Below, piece by piece: positions 12,864 to 24,665 of a DNA stretch of 64,000 nucleotides. The DNA lies in contig OX442437.1 of the NCBI GenBank assembly GCA_949361645.1, positions 4,141,921 through 4,205,920 of the forward strand. Reading direction: 5' to 3'. A program made the position numbers and the translations under genes. The notes beneath the pieces were generated by a model. The model was not told the DNA's origin and did not search any database. It worked only from the letters and a program-made list of their open reading frames with translations. The stretch's first letter is position 1. The number at the start of each line of letters is the position of its first letter. The DNA is from Spongilla lacustris. Its lineage: Eukaryota > Porifera > Demospongiae > Spongillida > Spongillidae.

Positions 12864-14501
12864 GCATAAAACTCTGGGGGGGGGGGGGGGGGGGGGGGCA
12901 TTGCCCCCACAGTTTTGTACTAATGACCACTCATTAAAGTAATAATTCTAAGATTGTAAGATTGCGAATCCCTAACCTGAAGAAGTTTTTCTTTTATGTT
13001 GTTCTCTGTTGGTCTATACATACATGTAGATGACTGCTTCTGCACATTGTCTTGAAGTTCAAGCTGGAGGGTGGAGTTTGTGCTACAAGTTTGACACTGT
13101 AGTACGATTGGTGTCAGTCCAAAACTTTCTGCCCACCACAGCATTTCTTTTGCATTTTCCCTAACTTCTTTGAGCTTTCTCCGTTTTTGCCTTTGTGACA
13201 ATTTATCATAGGGTTTCCCTGCATTTACCAGGCTTTTTGTGGTAGATTCAGCAGCTGCGAGCGCAATTTGTTTGTAAAGATCGTCTAATTCCTTCTCATA
13301 CCCATTACACAAAAGTGTAATATTGTCTAGATCTGCTACCAGTTGAGTGTGATCGTTTATGGTTACAAACTCCCCAGGTAAAACGGTAATGGTACTGCTT
13401 TTCTGCATGTAGAAAGCTTTTTTGCGTCCTTTAGGTTTACAGAGAGCTGAAATTTCACTGCAACGCCTTCGCAGTTGTTCGCTAAACCTAATGCAGTCTT
13501 CACGTATAGCAACGCACTTGTCCAGGATTGCCATATTGAGCGCTTTAAGCAACCCTTTTCCATCTTTGCAACCCTCATACCACTTACACATCAGCGCATT
13601 TGGGATCTTGAGACCATGCGCAGTAGAACCATCTTTCGTAGAGAAAGAACAGACAGATACTTGGAGGATTTGCTGATCAGCGATTGACATAGTTGCATCC
13701 ACTAGCATGCATGTACGTATATGTATACGGTATACTACGCGTGTATTAATATTATACATGCATTGTCTCATGCAGATGTCAACAAAGTTGCTCCATGATC
13801 ATGACCGAACAAAAGTTGCATGTAGATGTACACATTTACACACGTTTTTTTACAACAAAAATATATACACGTTCAGCAAACAGGCTCGAAGAGTGAGATC
13901 GTCCCTGGGTTTTAATGAATCCTTTCACTTTTCTCCATTGAATGCAACTTTTCATCTTCAGAGGGAAATCTATGGCACACCCATCTCCATTTTCGTCAAA
14001 GTTGGCATGCCATCCATCAACAAAATACTCAGCGCTGAAATCAGTAAGGTTGTAGTCCTTGTAACCTTTTTTGCCAACATCGACACCTTTTCCACCGAAA
14101 AGGAAGCGAAACACATCCGTAGCGAAATCCATGCACACTGTGTTCCTTCTGATTGTTCCCGCAGCTAGTGAACGTTGTATGTGGAAAATCATTAAGCTGA
14201 CACTATCAAGCACGAGCCGCATCGGAGGTTTTGGAGATTTGAACTCCCTGAAAAAGAAACGCTACTGATTACTAGAATACACATAAACACATATATTGCA
14301 CACTTTAGAAGAGAACGGGTTACGTCCTTTTGTTCCACCCAACATGCGTCTTCTTTTGGATAACCACTCCACAAAACTAGATAAAGTATTCTTCCATTCT
14401 GGAAAGCATGGTATTATTTAGTTAGCGTCTCAAAAAAATAAATACAACTAGCGTACCTTTTTCCTTTCAAATACGATCCTTTCAGCCGGATAATACGCCA
14501 T
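10541..14501 (-). CDS. Chromodomain plus transposase-like (RNase H-type) protein, 12 exons, intact frame
   Basis: Exons joined by eye (minus strand): 14501-14457, 14398-14304, 14247-13844, 13701-12977, 12608-12396, 12344-12203, 12067-11904, 11848-11769, 11715-11277, 11108-11043, 10988-10838, 10752-10541. All junctions are GT-AG and keep frame, giving about 911 residues with no stop. Residues 1-50 read as a chromodomain ('YLVLWSGYPKEDACWV'). The core has 'IKVKINGDGANF' (Asp ~513), 'EFYLGGDLK' (Asp ~594), 'YACIWC' (CxxC ~613-616), 'DHVVADELHLFLRI' (~661-673), and near the end 'VTPYMHIMAVHVPEMI' and 'CQGVEKLND' (Glu ~844), followed by a basic tail. This order matches a multicopy uncharacterised family I recall from sponges and cnidarians; an RNase H-fold transposase ancestry is inference. 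The least certain junction is exon 3 to 4 (donor GTGTGT, 142-bp intron). Without it there would be two proteins, a 183-residue chromodomain protein and a 726-residue core starting at 13690. First introns are only 56-58 bp. Confidence 0.8.
12785..12898. repeat. (TG)n followed by a 23-bp poly-G, in an intron
   Basis: TG run to 12860, a 15-bp spacer, then G23 at 12876-12898. It lies in the intron between the fourth and fifth exons of the chromodomain/transposase-like gene. Confidence 0.95.
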
Positions 14502-14760
14502 CACTTACGTGCACTTGCAATGGGCTATTTAAATTTTTAAAAATGATGTTCACGGGGGCGGGGGCGGGGGCGTGGACGGGCATAAGGGGAGGAAGGGAGG
14601 GAGTGAAATGGAAAAGAGAGAGAAGGGAGGAGGAGAGAGGGAAATGAAAGGGCGATAGGAGGAGAGGGAGAAGTAGGGAAATTGAAGGAATGAAGAGGGA
14701 GGGGAAGTAAGAAAATTGAGGGAAAGAGAAGTTTACATTTTTTGTGGTGGCACTTCGTAC
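14502..14760. promoter_or_regulatory. GC-box-like and purine-rich stretch upstream of the minus-strand gene
   Basis: Just upstream of the start at 14501 lies GGGGGCGGGGGCGGGGGCG (about 14,553-14,572) and a 150-bp G/A-only-like tract (14,580-14,735). GC boxes close to a start fit a promoter; the purine tract may simply be low-complexity DNA. Position is the only evidence for function. Confidence 0.35.
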
Positions 14761-15457
14761 ACTGTATGTGCCAAAACATTGAGTGTCTGTCCGGCCAAAT
14801 CAAATTGAGGGATTCATGTGTTACAATGTTGTACTTGCATTACTGCAGTACATGTTCATGGATTTACTGCAACAGGGGGTGGTGTTACGGAATATACATC
14901 ATGTATATATAACATTGGTGATGGGGCAAAATTAAGTTTTCCCTTCGTACCATTGCATGGCATGCCATGCAGTTATAGTAAATGGTGCAGACTAGCCCGA
15001 TTAATTGGCTGAATGGCAAGTTACATGGCATGTGTAAATCAGGGGGTCAGTAAATCCCTGATGTGTAAAAAGTATGTAATGGTAATGGTGTGTATCTTGT
15101 AAATATAACATCTGTAGCAACTGAATGTCTTGAAACCATGAGTGTTACTGATAGATGTTGTGTGTTGCCTACTCAATCCTTCCTGTCTCTCCCCCCCTCC
15201 AGGCTTCTACTGATTTACATGATGTCATTAGTAATTTAGGCTGGCTGCACATATAAACGATGGCAAGAACTGGGCAAGCAGCGAATCATGATGCCAGTCA
15301 GTAGAAGGCAGCCATTGCTTCCATCACCTCCAAGCTCATAGCTATGTCTTGATGTCATTGAACTCATTTTTCTTTGTTTCTGTCAGTTACTGTGTAATCT
15401 GAACAAAACAATGTTTGCAATGGGATTTCAGCTTCCCACTTCATAAGCTGAGACATG

Positions 15458-15497
<40 letters not shown>

Positions 15498-15793
15498 CAA
15501 CCCTCCTCTGATCCTATCTTAATTTGGATGTTTACGCAAGCAACAAAGGCACAATGTCATGAATTTTGTTGTGTGGCAAGACCTTTGCCCCATGCATGCA
15601 ACATACGTACATGCATATGTATGACAATACCTCCATACAAGTGAACAACTTCATATTCAATCATGCACATGTACAAACGTATTTGTGTAGGGGTACAAAA
15701 TACACACGTCTACATGGTGTATGGACTATATAATCTGCAAAAATATATATGTTGCTGCATGCACCTACATCATAGTATGTTGCTTGTGATAGT
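14761..15793. other. Non-genic; contains (TG)n at 15,461-15,495
   Basis: No supported gene. The TG run is followed by ordinary AT-rich sequence. Confidence 0.6.
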
Positions 15794-15913
15794 GTGGGAT
15801 GGGTCGATGTGGTTGTAGCACCACTTTCATTCCCAGAACTGTGTCATAACAGCATGGGATGGGTGATGTGGTTGTAGCACCACTTTCATTCCCAGAACTG
15901 TGTCATAACAGCA
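15794..15913. repeat. Two-copy tandem repeat, ~60 bp
   Basis: GGGATGGGT(C)GATGTGGTTG through GAACTGTGTCATAACAGCA is present twice, with a single-base indel between copies, so the duplication is recent. Confidence 0.95.
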
Positions 15914-16724
15914 GATGGAGGACATCACCATTACATCTACAATACAATTAGACCAGTCCAGTCATTTCACCATAGTGGGGGTGAGGGGAGCACACATACA
16001 TGTAGTGGCTTACTGGATTGATACTTAGTGTGCCTATGCACATATGCATATGGCTTCATGACTGTGGTATGGGTGTACCTGTGGTGGGCAAAAAATTACT
16101 TTGATACATGTGGGGAGTGGTAAGCTTACAGATAATGTCTTTTTTGTGCCTTCTTCACTGCTGATTCTAATACCTTCACCGCTTCTACAATTGTATTGTG
16201 TAACGTCACAACCAGTCAACAGGTGCCAAAGAAGTAAGCTCCTTGGAAAAACTGACATTGCCAAGCAGCACAAGCCCCTCCCACTAGTAATGCCCAGCAT
16301 GGGTTGGGCAAGGCCAGCCTATGTCTTGAGGCCAGTGAGTGAATTCAGCTTTTCCTACTGTGATCTAAGTCATAGCCAACAATATTAAGGGGACCATATA
16401 TATACAATGTACATGTATATATGGGTACATGCAAGTACACACTGCATATGGGTGGGTTGACCTTGCCAGTACATGTACATAAACATGTACATATAGGCTG
16501 CACATACATGTAAATGTAGCACATTCCTACAAAATACACTCAATACATGTACCTGTGCATAGTACATGTATAATTGTACATGTAGATACATGTACACCTG
16601 TACATGTACATGTACAATGTACTGTAAAGCTAAACAGTGGGCATTAAATGATTCATACATGTAGTACATGCACATGCACACATGCATGATTAGCATGCAT
16701 CATGTACCTCATGTGCAAGGCCCA

Positions 16725-17361
16725 CTCTAGCTGTGGCAGGCCTCTCATTGGTCCTAGCTTTCCCCTGTAGGCTCCACAGCTGTGCTCACTGCCTGAGCCA
16801 TCTTTCCCTCCAACGTGGCCAGCTGGGACTACAGGAGCTGACATTAAGATGATGACTCCTTCAGCTGGGATTCAAGGAACGCACACCTGGATGATGACTC
16901 CTCAACACACTTATCCAGCTGTGAAGACTGCAACAAGTACATGAATAGTCACTGCAAAACACATACTACATGTATGTATTTTGCACGTTATATACACTGT
17001 AAGACAAAAGAACAGTGTGTACAAAAAAACATGTATGCAATACATGTACATGCATGTACACGTCCAGTGCACATACGTGTACATGTATGCACGTGCATAT
17101 GTAATGCAGTACACATACAATTCAATACATGCACATGTGCATACAATGTGTACATGAGTTACATCTACCTTTGTATTCTGCATGTTCCATCTTGCTCTGC
17201 AAGCTCTTCCTATCAAGATCCAACTGCTTTTGCAAACAGGTCACCTTTGCCCTCAGAACTGTGCTCTCCTCTACAGAAACCTTCTCCTTCGTCTCTACTT
17301 CCTTCATCACACCCATAATACCATGGTGTGCATCTTCTAGGGTAACCACCTTCATGTGCAT
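16725..17361 (-). pseudogene. Coiled-coil exons, copy 1 (kinesin stalk-like)
   Basis: The minus strand has an open exon (17361-17171) reading 'VVTLEDAHHGIMGVMKEVE', then 'VLRAKVTCLQKQLDLDRKSL' and 'QSKMEHAEYK', ended by GTAGAT. A second block (about 16937-16725) begins after TTGCAG with 'SSQLDKCVEESSSRCAFLES' and continues 'SQLATLEGKMAQAVSTAVEP', but with two in-frame stops between the halves. The heptad-like spacing fits a coiled coil. Copy 2 lies next to motor-domain remnants at 18,200-19,510, so this is probably the stalk of a duplicated C-terminal-motor kinesin gene. No motor domain follows this copy. Confidence 0.5.
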
Positions 17362-17754
17362 GTGTACATTTACCGTGTAGAAAGAGAAGGTCATCACATG
17401 TGTATGTGGTGAAAGAAAAAATGTCCTCAGTCACCATACACTTCTCACACTCACCTCAAGCCCCTCCCTCATAAGTAGAATCCAACATACATGTATATGT
17501 ACATGTAGCTGCATTTAGGCACTCACACACAAACACACACACACAAACACACACAAATACACTCACACAAACACACCAGATGGTACAAGCCCCTCCCTCA
17601 CAAGTACAAGTAGTCCATAGAAATCCAATATACATGTACATGTACATGTAGCTGCAAACCTAACCTTTAAGCACACAAGCAGAACTAAAACCACAGTATC
17701 AAATGCCAACCCTCTTAATCCTTAGAAACCAACGTGCAAAGCTGATCTAAAGGT

Positions 17755-17757
17755 ACA

Positions 17758-17821
<64 letters not shown>

Positions 17822-17825
17822 AACA
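17755..17825. repeat. (CA)n microsatellite
   Basis: About 30 CA units with two interruptions. A shorter interrupted CA run is at 17,518-17,575, and 'caagcccctccctca' phrases occur next to both. Confidence 0.95.
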
Positions 17826-18199
17826 CCCCTCCCTCACAAGTTCACAAGTAGCCCTTAGAAATCCAACCTGCATGCACATGTATCTGCCATAGGTTCACTC
17901 CACTGCAGTGTCTACTCCATACCCATTTGCTAAGGGGGTTCTAGGTACATATACCTCCCTACCCATCTGCTCTATCTGCCAATCAAATTTAGTACACATG
18001 CTTTGATTGTATTCATTTAGCCAGGACAATGGTTGTGTGCCCTTGTGGGTTTTGTGGTAGAGCTTAGGCCCCAGTGTACATGTATAGGGTGAAGGCCAAC
18101 AGTATATAGGGAGAAATCCAACAGTAGAGAAGGCCAAAAGTACATGTACATGTTTAAGGAGAAGGCCATTACATGTATTGATGTACATCAGTAAACCAT

Positions 18200-19510
18200 T
18201 TGGATACCAACACGCACCTGTTTGAGCCACCTGGACTTGTGTCACTCCCGGCATATAGTTCCTTGCTTGATCTCCATCTTCTCTGTGTGCTGAAGGGACA
18301 GCAGATCCCTCACTATCTCATTGTAGATCTGACTGACACCACAACAGTGTACTGCCAGTTATTCAGTGATGTGGAACAGCTCAAGCATGGTGGCCCGCTG
18401 GTTAATCCCAGCCCTGGTTGTCCTCTGTTTCCTACATTGTAAGGGTCCGAGGAAAGGGGGAAGGAGAGGGATTAGAGTGGAGAGGGAGATGGGAGAGGCT
18501 TTATGAGGATGCAAAGCAATTAGAATCTAGATACAGTGTAAATCTACATGTAAATAGTACACTACAATGTACCATGCTACAATCATGGAGTGTAGTCACT
18601 AAAAAAAACTGAAGTACAATATTTATATTGGAATGCATTACAGCCTGCATTGTTTTAAAACTGCATGTACATGTACATGTACAATGTACATGTACACATG
18701 TACAACATACATGTACATGTACATGTACATGTACTGAACTATAAACATAAGCTTACAGTATATACATGTATAAACAGCATAAACAGCCTTTTCATAATTG
18801 TCATGCAAAACATTGTGAACGTCTCCCCAGATAAGCAATATGTAAACGTTGAAGCCATCCATACAAGACACAACCAGATCTTTACTTCTGAAAACACCTA
18901 TCAATGTTGAGTAAAGACATGGAACAATGGAGTGCCAACTACATGTAAGTGCAGTAGCTACAGTACCTGTGCAAGTAGGTACATGTACATGTAATTTGAA
19001 ACAATACAAAATACACATGTATAATGTTGTGTACATGTATCTATGCTTTTGTTAGTAATTGTGCAAAGGTATACATTACACCAATATAATTTTCATTATT
19101 GTTGTTACATTGAGTCACCACAAAAGAACTAGTATTTTGAATAAATATAAAATTTAGGCAGTTAAATTACATGTAGTATTTTGTCATGCAAAAGAGTAAG
19201 TTTCTATTTTCATCCATACAATTATACAACATGTACATGTACATGTATCTCTGTGCATGTACCTCTATCTGCGTTGACTTGGGTCCAAAGACTTTGTCCA
19301 AGTCAAACACCTTTCATGTCCCCTTTGTCAAAACCTTCATAACACCATCATTGTCCCTGTCGGAAAGGACCACCACATCTGCCTGGGTACCCTCTCCGTC
19401 CTCAGAGATGTCTGACCTCATAAGACAGAAGACATGTACACATGTATGTTGCCTCTCAGGTCCACCAGCTCATTGTGCAGCTTCTTCCTCAGTACTTGGA
19501 GACCAGAAGA
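18200..19510 (-). pseudogene. Kinesin-14 (KIFC-type) motor domain remnants
   Basis: Minus strand, 19500-19440: 'QVLRKKLHNELVDLRGNI', the neck/motor junction typical of C-terminal-motor kinesins. The next piece (about 19421-19265) gives 'SDISEDGEGTQADVVVLSDR', then an in-frame TGA, then 'KVFDLDKVFGPKSTQIEV'. Around 18440-18230 the frame alternates: 'GINQRATMLELFHIT', a frameshifted 'NNWQYTVVVSV', and 'QIYNEIVRDLLSLQHTEKME' followed by a shifted 'MPGVTQVQV'. The nucleotide-binding P-loop (GQTGSGKT) was not found, and at least one stop and two frameshifts occur, so the motor is dead. The stop could be a CGA-to-TGA change. The upstream coiled coil is at 20,755-20,325. Confidence 0.7.
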
Positions 19511-20324
19511 TGATTGGTGGCAGAGATCCCAGATACATGTACATGTACAGTGGATATTATATCCTGTAGCAAATCTGCACACAAGAACAGCAGCACATAA
19601 GTGATCTTACATGTGTTATAATAATGTATCTACATGTACATGTACATGTATATGTATACATGTACAAATGTACATGTATACATATACATGTACATGTACA
19701 TCATGTATACATACAGTATACATGATGTGGACGTTTACATGTACATGTATACATGTACATGTACATGCACACATGTATTCAGTACAGCACACTTGTTGAA
19801 GGCTTCTGCTGCAGAATGATGCACTACAGGATAAAAATCTACAAACACCACCCATGTACATTGTATGAAGGCACTAATTACTTGCGTGCACATGTATACA
19901 CACTGCATACATACAAGCAGGTACACACTGTATACACATGTATAATAATATGCATATAAATGTACACACTGCATATGGGTGGGTTGATCTTGTCTGTACA
20001 TGTACATAAACATGTAAAACTGTTGGCTGCACATAAATGTAGCACAGTTCTACAAAATACACTCAATACATGTACGTGAACATGTATACATGTATATACC
20101 TGCGCATGTGTACATGTACCTGTGCATAGTACATGTACATATATATATATTAATTGTACATTGTACATGTAGATACGTGCACCTGTACATGTACATGTTA
20201 CATGTACAATGTAGAGCTCTGCAATGGGTGGCCATTAAACGTGCTATTTAAAAAATGCATACATTCATACATGTACATGCACATGCACACATGCATGATT
20301 AGCATGCATCATGTACCTCACGTG

Positions 20325-20755
20325 CAAGGCCCACTCTAGCTGTGGCAGGCCTCTCATTGGTCCTAGCTTTCCCCTGTAGGCTCCGCAGCTGTGCTCAATG
20401 CCTGAGCCATCTTGCCCTCCAACGTGGCCAGCTGAAATTGCAGGAGCTGAATTTGTCTCCTTCAGCTGGGATTCTAGGACCGCACACCTGGACTTGTTGC
20501 AGTCTACACACTTATCCAGCTGTGAAGACTGCAACAAGTACATGAATAGTCACTGCACAACGCATATTACATGTATTTTGCACGTTATATACACTGTAAG
20601 ACAAAAGAACAGTGTGTACAAAAAACATGTATGCAGTACGTGCACAATTCAATACATGTACATGTGCATACAATTTAACATACAATGTACATGTACACGA
20701 GTTACATGTACATTTTTGTATTCTGTATTTCCATCTTGCTTTGCAAGCTCTTCGT
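20325..20755 (-). pseudogene. Coiled-coil exons, copy 2
   Basis: Minus strand counterpart of 16,725-17,220. It starts inside 'KSLQSKMEIQNTK', where the 21-bp minisatellite cuts it, then after TTGCAG reads 'SSQLDKCVDCNKSRCAVLES', a frameshift, and 'LQFQLATLEGKMAQALSTAA' followed by a stop. It precedes the kinesin motor remnants in the right orientation for a C-terminal-motor kinesin. Confidence 0.5.
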
Positions 20756-21290
20756 GGAGAAGGCCAACAGTATAGGGAGAAGGCCAACAGTATAGGGAGA
20801 AGGCCAACAGCACAGGGAGAAGGCCAACAGTGTAGGGAGAAGGCCAACAGTATAGGGAGAAGGTCAACAGTATAGGGAGAAGGCCAACAATATAGGGAGA
20901 AGGCCAACAGTATAGGGAGAAGGCCAACAGTATAGGGAGAAGACCAATAGTATGGTGAGAAGGCCACCAGTATAGGGAGAAGGTCAACAGTATAGGGAGA
21001 AGGCCAACAGTATATAGGGAGAAGGCCAACATGCAGTATAGGGAGAAGGCCACCAGTCCAATAACTAGTATAGGAAGAAGGCCAACTATATAAGAAGCCC
21101 ACCATTATGGGGGTAGTATTGGGAGAAGGCCAACCGTATAGGCAGGCAGTAAGCCAGTAGTATACGGAGAAAGCCACCAGTACATATTGTATAAGGAGAA
21201 GGCCAACAGTATAAAGATAAGGCGAACAGTATAGGGAGAAGTCCACCATTATAAGAGATGGCGGCCAAAAGTATAGGGAGAAGGCCATAT
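20750..21290. repeat. 21-bp minisatellite
   Basis: About 24 copies of GGGAGAAGGCCAACAGTATA, one extra base per unit, degenerate towards the right end. A few related units stand at 18,085-18,170. Long minus-strand frames through it, such as 20512-21288, are repeat artefacts. Confidence 0.95.
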
Positions 21291-21524
21291 TTCCTTCACT
21301 GCATCAAAGATATGCCTGTTCTGCACATAGGGCCGGACACTATCCACTGCCGAACATACCCTACGCTACCCTACTAAATTCACATAGTATACTCACCAAA
21401 ACACCTGCGTCTCGGAAGATGAAATCATGAAGGGCCGCTCTGCATGCCTAATTGATGCGCTCCACATCTCCAGCCGATAAGTTAATTTTGATTTATGTAT
21501 CGTACAAATAATTATAGTTGCAAA

Positions 21525-22057
21525 TAGACCCTTCCGGCGTAAGGAATGCTTAATGCGTCACTTCTGGAGTTCTTCCTCCGCGCGAGCACTAACACTGTTG
21601 ATAATTTTCGACCGACCAAGCCTCTGTCACAACAGTGAGTACTCACAGAGGCAGACATCCCAGGTGTGTTTCTCGAGGAGCCACTAGATATCCGTAGTAC
21701 GGCAGCGCTCCGAAGGTAGCTAATTTGCCACGGGATAAAAATGCAATCGGCTAGCCGAAAGCAAAGCCTAGTGTTGCCAAGACATTTATGTGCTAGTCTC
21801 GTTCCCATACGAATATGACGCAATGTTTATCACAATTTGTACTTTGTATAAACAAGCTCGTACTTGTATAAGTCTGGTGTTTCGAATGCTTAAACCTTAG
21901 AATTCGTGCACTTATACGCAACGTTGCCCTCCTACTTCTTACAGTACATAGACACACCCTTGTTGTCCACCTTGCGAGTCATTTTACCAGCAGGAAGAAC
22001 TCCGGACGTGAGTCACGTGACGCAAATTGCATTCCTTAAGCCGTTAAAGAGGGTCTA
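21525..22057. mobile_element. MITE-like element with imperfect ~55-bp inverted ends
   Basis: Left end TAGACCCTTCCGGCGTAAGG then AATGCTTAATGCGTCAC...GGAGTTCTTCCTCC. The right end is the imperfect complement (GGAAGAACTCCGG...GTGACGCAAATTGC...AGGGTCTA). 533 bp; no recognisable protein. The 103-codon minus frame inside it is not similar to any family I know. Confidence 0.65.
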
Positions 22058-22468
22058 TTCAAAATGTCTTTGAGTCGAGTTATTAATAGTTAAGCCCGAC
22101 ATAATTTTAATTTTGTAATTTTATTCCAAGATGACGCAAGGTATTACGAGTTGACTACTTCGTTTATGAATAAATTATTCGCGGTAGAAATTAATTTCTT
22201 TGTCTTGATTTTAGTTTACGAATGGTTCATGGTATAATCTTATAAAGCACAGTTTCACAATCAGTTCGATTTATCGTAAATTATAAATGTATTTAAAATT
22301 CAATTTGAAAAAAAAAGCAAGATGACCGCCTATGTATGGGCCATTTCTCCATATGATTAAGGCTGGTTAACACAATGTGTAATTATTCATATTCAATTTG
22401 GATTATTTAAAAATAGAAGTGAAGGGGAAGGGGCTCGATAAGTCCCCACAATTTTGGTAGGGGGGGAA

Positions 22469-22501
<33 letters not shown>
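22469..22501. repeat. Poly-G tract, 33 bp
   Basis: Uninterrupted G run, preceded by GGGGGGAA. Confidence 0.9.
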
Positions 22502-22656
22502 CTATGGTTTTAAAGTGTCGCTGCTCGTTCTAGAACTGTCACGGAAAATTGTATCTGAGGCATTTTGGCAAGCTTCCAGAAATTTATCCCACCCTGCTTT
22601 TTTGTTTAGTACCTAGTAGTAGGCTAGTACTGTAGTAGTACTGTAGTAGTACCTCA

Positions 22657-22890
22657 CACTGTGTAAAAAGGGTTGTTATACAGTACTGTATAACGCGTGT
22701 ATTCATGTGTTATGCACACGTTATACACGTGTTATCCGCATGTGTATAAACTTTGCGTATGGATACTCTATACACAGTTGCGTATAACAACTATAGTATA
22801 ACACTGTGTATAGCTTCTGTATAACATTTTGTATAACAATGTATAACAATATGTATAACAATAGAAAACACAGCGTATAACATACTTATG
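22657..22890. repeat. TATAAC subrepeat array, left copy
   Basis: Begins CACTGTGTAAAAAGGGTTGT and TATAC, and then carries many GTATAAC/GTTATAC units. The same 25-bp start occurs in inverted orientation at 28,156-28,180. Confidence 0.8.
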
Positions 22891-24059
22891 AATTTTTAAT
22901 TAGTCGCTCGTTTCCAGGCCTCTTCTATAAATATTATGATATAAGCAAGTACAGAAGTACATGGAACAACAACAACAAAAAACAACAGAGAACGAGTTCA
23001 TTCGGCGACGGTGAAGCATCCATGCAGGTGGAAAGGCCATCAGGAAAGTTCCGAGCGCGGTGGGCTCCTTCCATGGCGCCCGAGTCCAAAAACGCGTTTA
23101 GTTCCTCTGATCTCCTCTTATCATCGTCCCATTGTCCAGTTCTTCCTCTTCCGACACGTTAAGTACATCCCTTTCTTGCATGATCTGTTACTTGTTCGGA
23201 TCGCCGCTCACATAGCTATAGTGTACATAATTAATACTAGACAACATTTTTTAATTCAAGCGCGTACCTAGTTGTGCTCGGATTGGATGCCCTTCTTTTG
23301 AATCGGCTTCAGAATGCGTTTCAGAGTTAGGTTGTAGTTCGCTATGCCAACTACATTAGCAAAACTGAGAGGACTCACACCTTTAACCGACAAGTATACC
23401 TTCAACCTCTTCTTCGCTGATATCCGAGACATCACTTTAGCATTATGAACGCTTGAGGTTCTGAGAACAAAGAATTCCCGTTACTAATACAAAGCCACAC
23501 TGCTTACGCTTCTTGAGACTTCAGCTGATTCTCTAGTAGGAAGAGGAAAAAAGAAGCTGATATAAAGTTACTGTACCTGCACAGAAAGTGATGTCCTACT
23601 CTCTCAAGTTGGTGTTACAGAGACAGTTTTGGCCGCAACCTCGCTTACTAATAGTTGTACACATCCGCTGCTGAAAATGATTCTCCTGCTGGAGTAGTAC
23701 AAACAGCATCGCCATGCTGCCTAGGACCCAAAGTTCGGCGCGGTCTTCTTCGTCATCATGGTACTAGTACATAGACTGATATATAGGTTCTACTGTGACA
23801 TGAATTGATCGTTGCTCAGGAACCTGCATGCATGTTCGAGGATAAACTTTGGAATTAGCCACTAGTCCCTCAATTTACTTGATAACCCACCTAAGATACT
23901 TCTTCTGGCTGATAGGAACGTACGGTTAGTTCCAGTATTAGATTTCCCGACGATAGCGCCATATATGCAATCATTTGGCTTTGAAGAGTCTACGCATGCG
24001 CGTTACAGTCCTTTTGAAATGGAAGCCTCGTACGCGCTGTATTTGTTCTGTTCAAAGAG
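22891..24059. other. Largely non-genic; one weak small ORF
   Basis: Apart from the small minus ORF listed separately, no gene was recognised. A minus frame from 23181 starts 'MQERDVLNVSEEEELDNG' and might be an exon of the same unknown gene; nothing supports this further. Confidence 0.4.
23268..23432 (-). CDS. Small hypothetical ORF, 54 aa
   Basis: ATG at 23432 to TAG at 23268. The product begins 'MSRISAKKRLKVYLSVKGV' and is basic (many Lys/Arg), with no family recognised. Length alone is not significant in DNA of this composition. The Lys/Arg-rich, low-Cys composition differs from nearby repeat shadows, which is the only reason to list it. Confidence 0.2.
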   Translation of the reverse strand: MSRISAKKRLKVYLSVKGVSPLSFANVVGIANYNLTLKRILKPIQKKGIQSEHN

Positions 24060-24665
24060 GGGTTTCAAAAGCAAAAGCAATATATTTGATGCACACAGGA
24101 ATATCGGGTCTGGCCACGAAAATAATTCTATTTGATGCACACAAGCGATCATGACTCTATTAAATGCACACCAGGGACTGCCACTTTATTTGAGGTAAAT
24201 TCAATACAAACCTGGGTCTGGCCGCTATCTTGATTCTGTTTGAAGCACAGTAGGTGTGGTCGCTAACCTAATGCCCACCAGGGACTGCCACTAGCATGAC
24301 TTGATTTGCTATTGTCATGCTAGCGGCAATCCAGTCATTGCAGAGGTGTGCATCAGATAGAATCATATTAGCGGCCAGACCCGGTGTGCAGCAAATAAAG
24401 TCATGCTATTGGAATTGGCCAGTCCCTGGTGTGCAGCTGCTAGGTTTGTGGTATCGACCAGCTGACCCTGGTGAGCACCAAATAGAAACATGTTAGCGAC
24501 CTGACCTGGCCGATGTGCATCAAATTGAACTTCAATGTAATAGAGTCTTGGTAGTGACCAGGATAGCGTGATTTAATTGATGCAGATTCAATCTGATGAG
24601 CCGCTATCCTGATTCCATTTGATGCACATCACTCTAAAAGATGCACACCAGGGACTGGTGATAGC
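24060..24665. repeat. Diverged cluster of direct and inverted ~65-bp units
   Basis: GATGCACACCAGGGACTG(G)CC and its complement GGCCAGTCCCTGGTGTGCA(T)C alternate with 'attctatttgatgcacac' phrases. There are about nine units in both orientations. No coding. Confidence 0.75.

Larger units (their letters stand above)
16380..20760. repeat. TACATG-rich region containing a duplicated ~0.8-kb segment
   Basis: 16,420-17,220 and 19,940-20,755 are diverged direct copies. They share 'gggtgggttga', the TACATGTA stretches, the GCATGATTAGCATGCATCAT block and a GGCCCACTCTAGCTGTGGCA block. Palindromic TACATGTACATGTA runs pervade the whole interval. Most open frames here are shadows of TACATG or CA repeats. 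Confidence 0.85.

Noticed and set aside
16034..16300. Minus frame with 'LLLWHLLTGCDVTQYN', which resembles an 'LTGCDTT' motif of some repetitive invertebrate proteins
   Set aside because: Only one short motif matches; the rest of the frame has no supporting similarity.
20512..21288. 258-codon minus frame rich in 'LLAFSLYCWPSPYTVG'
   Set aside because: Translation of the 21-bp minisatellite; a unit length divisible by three keeps the frame open without selection.
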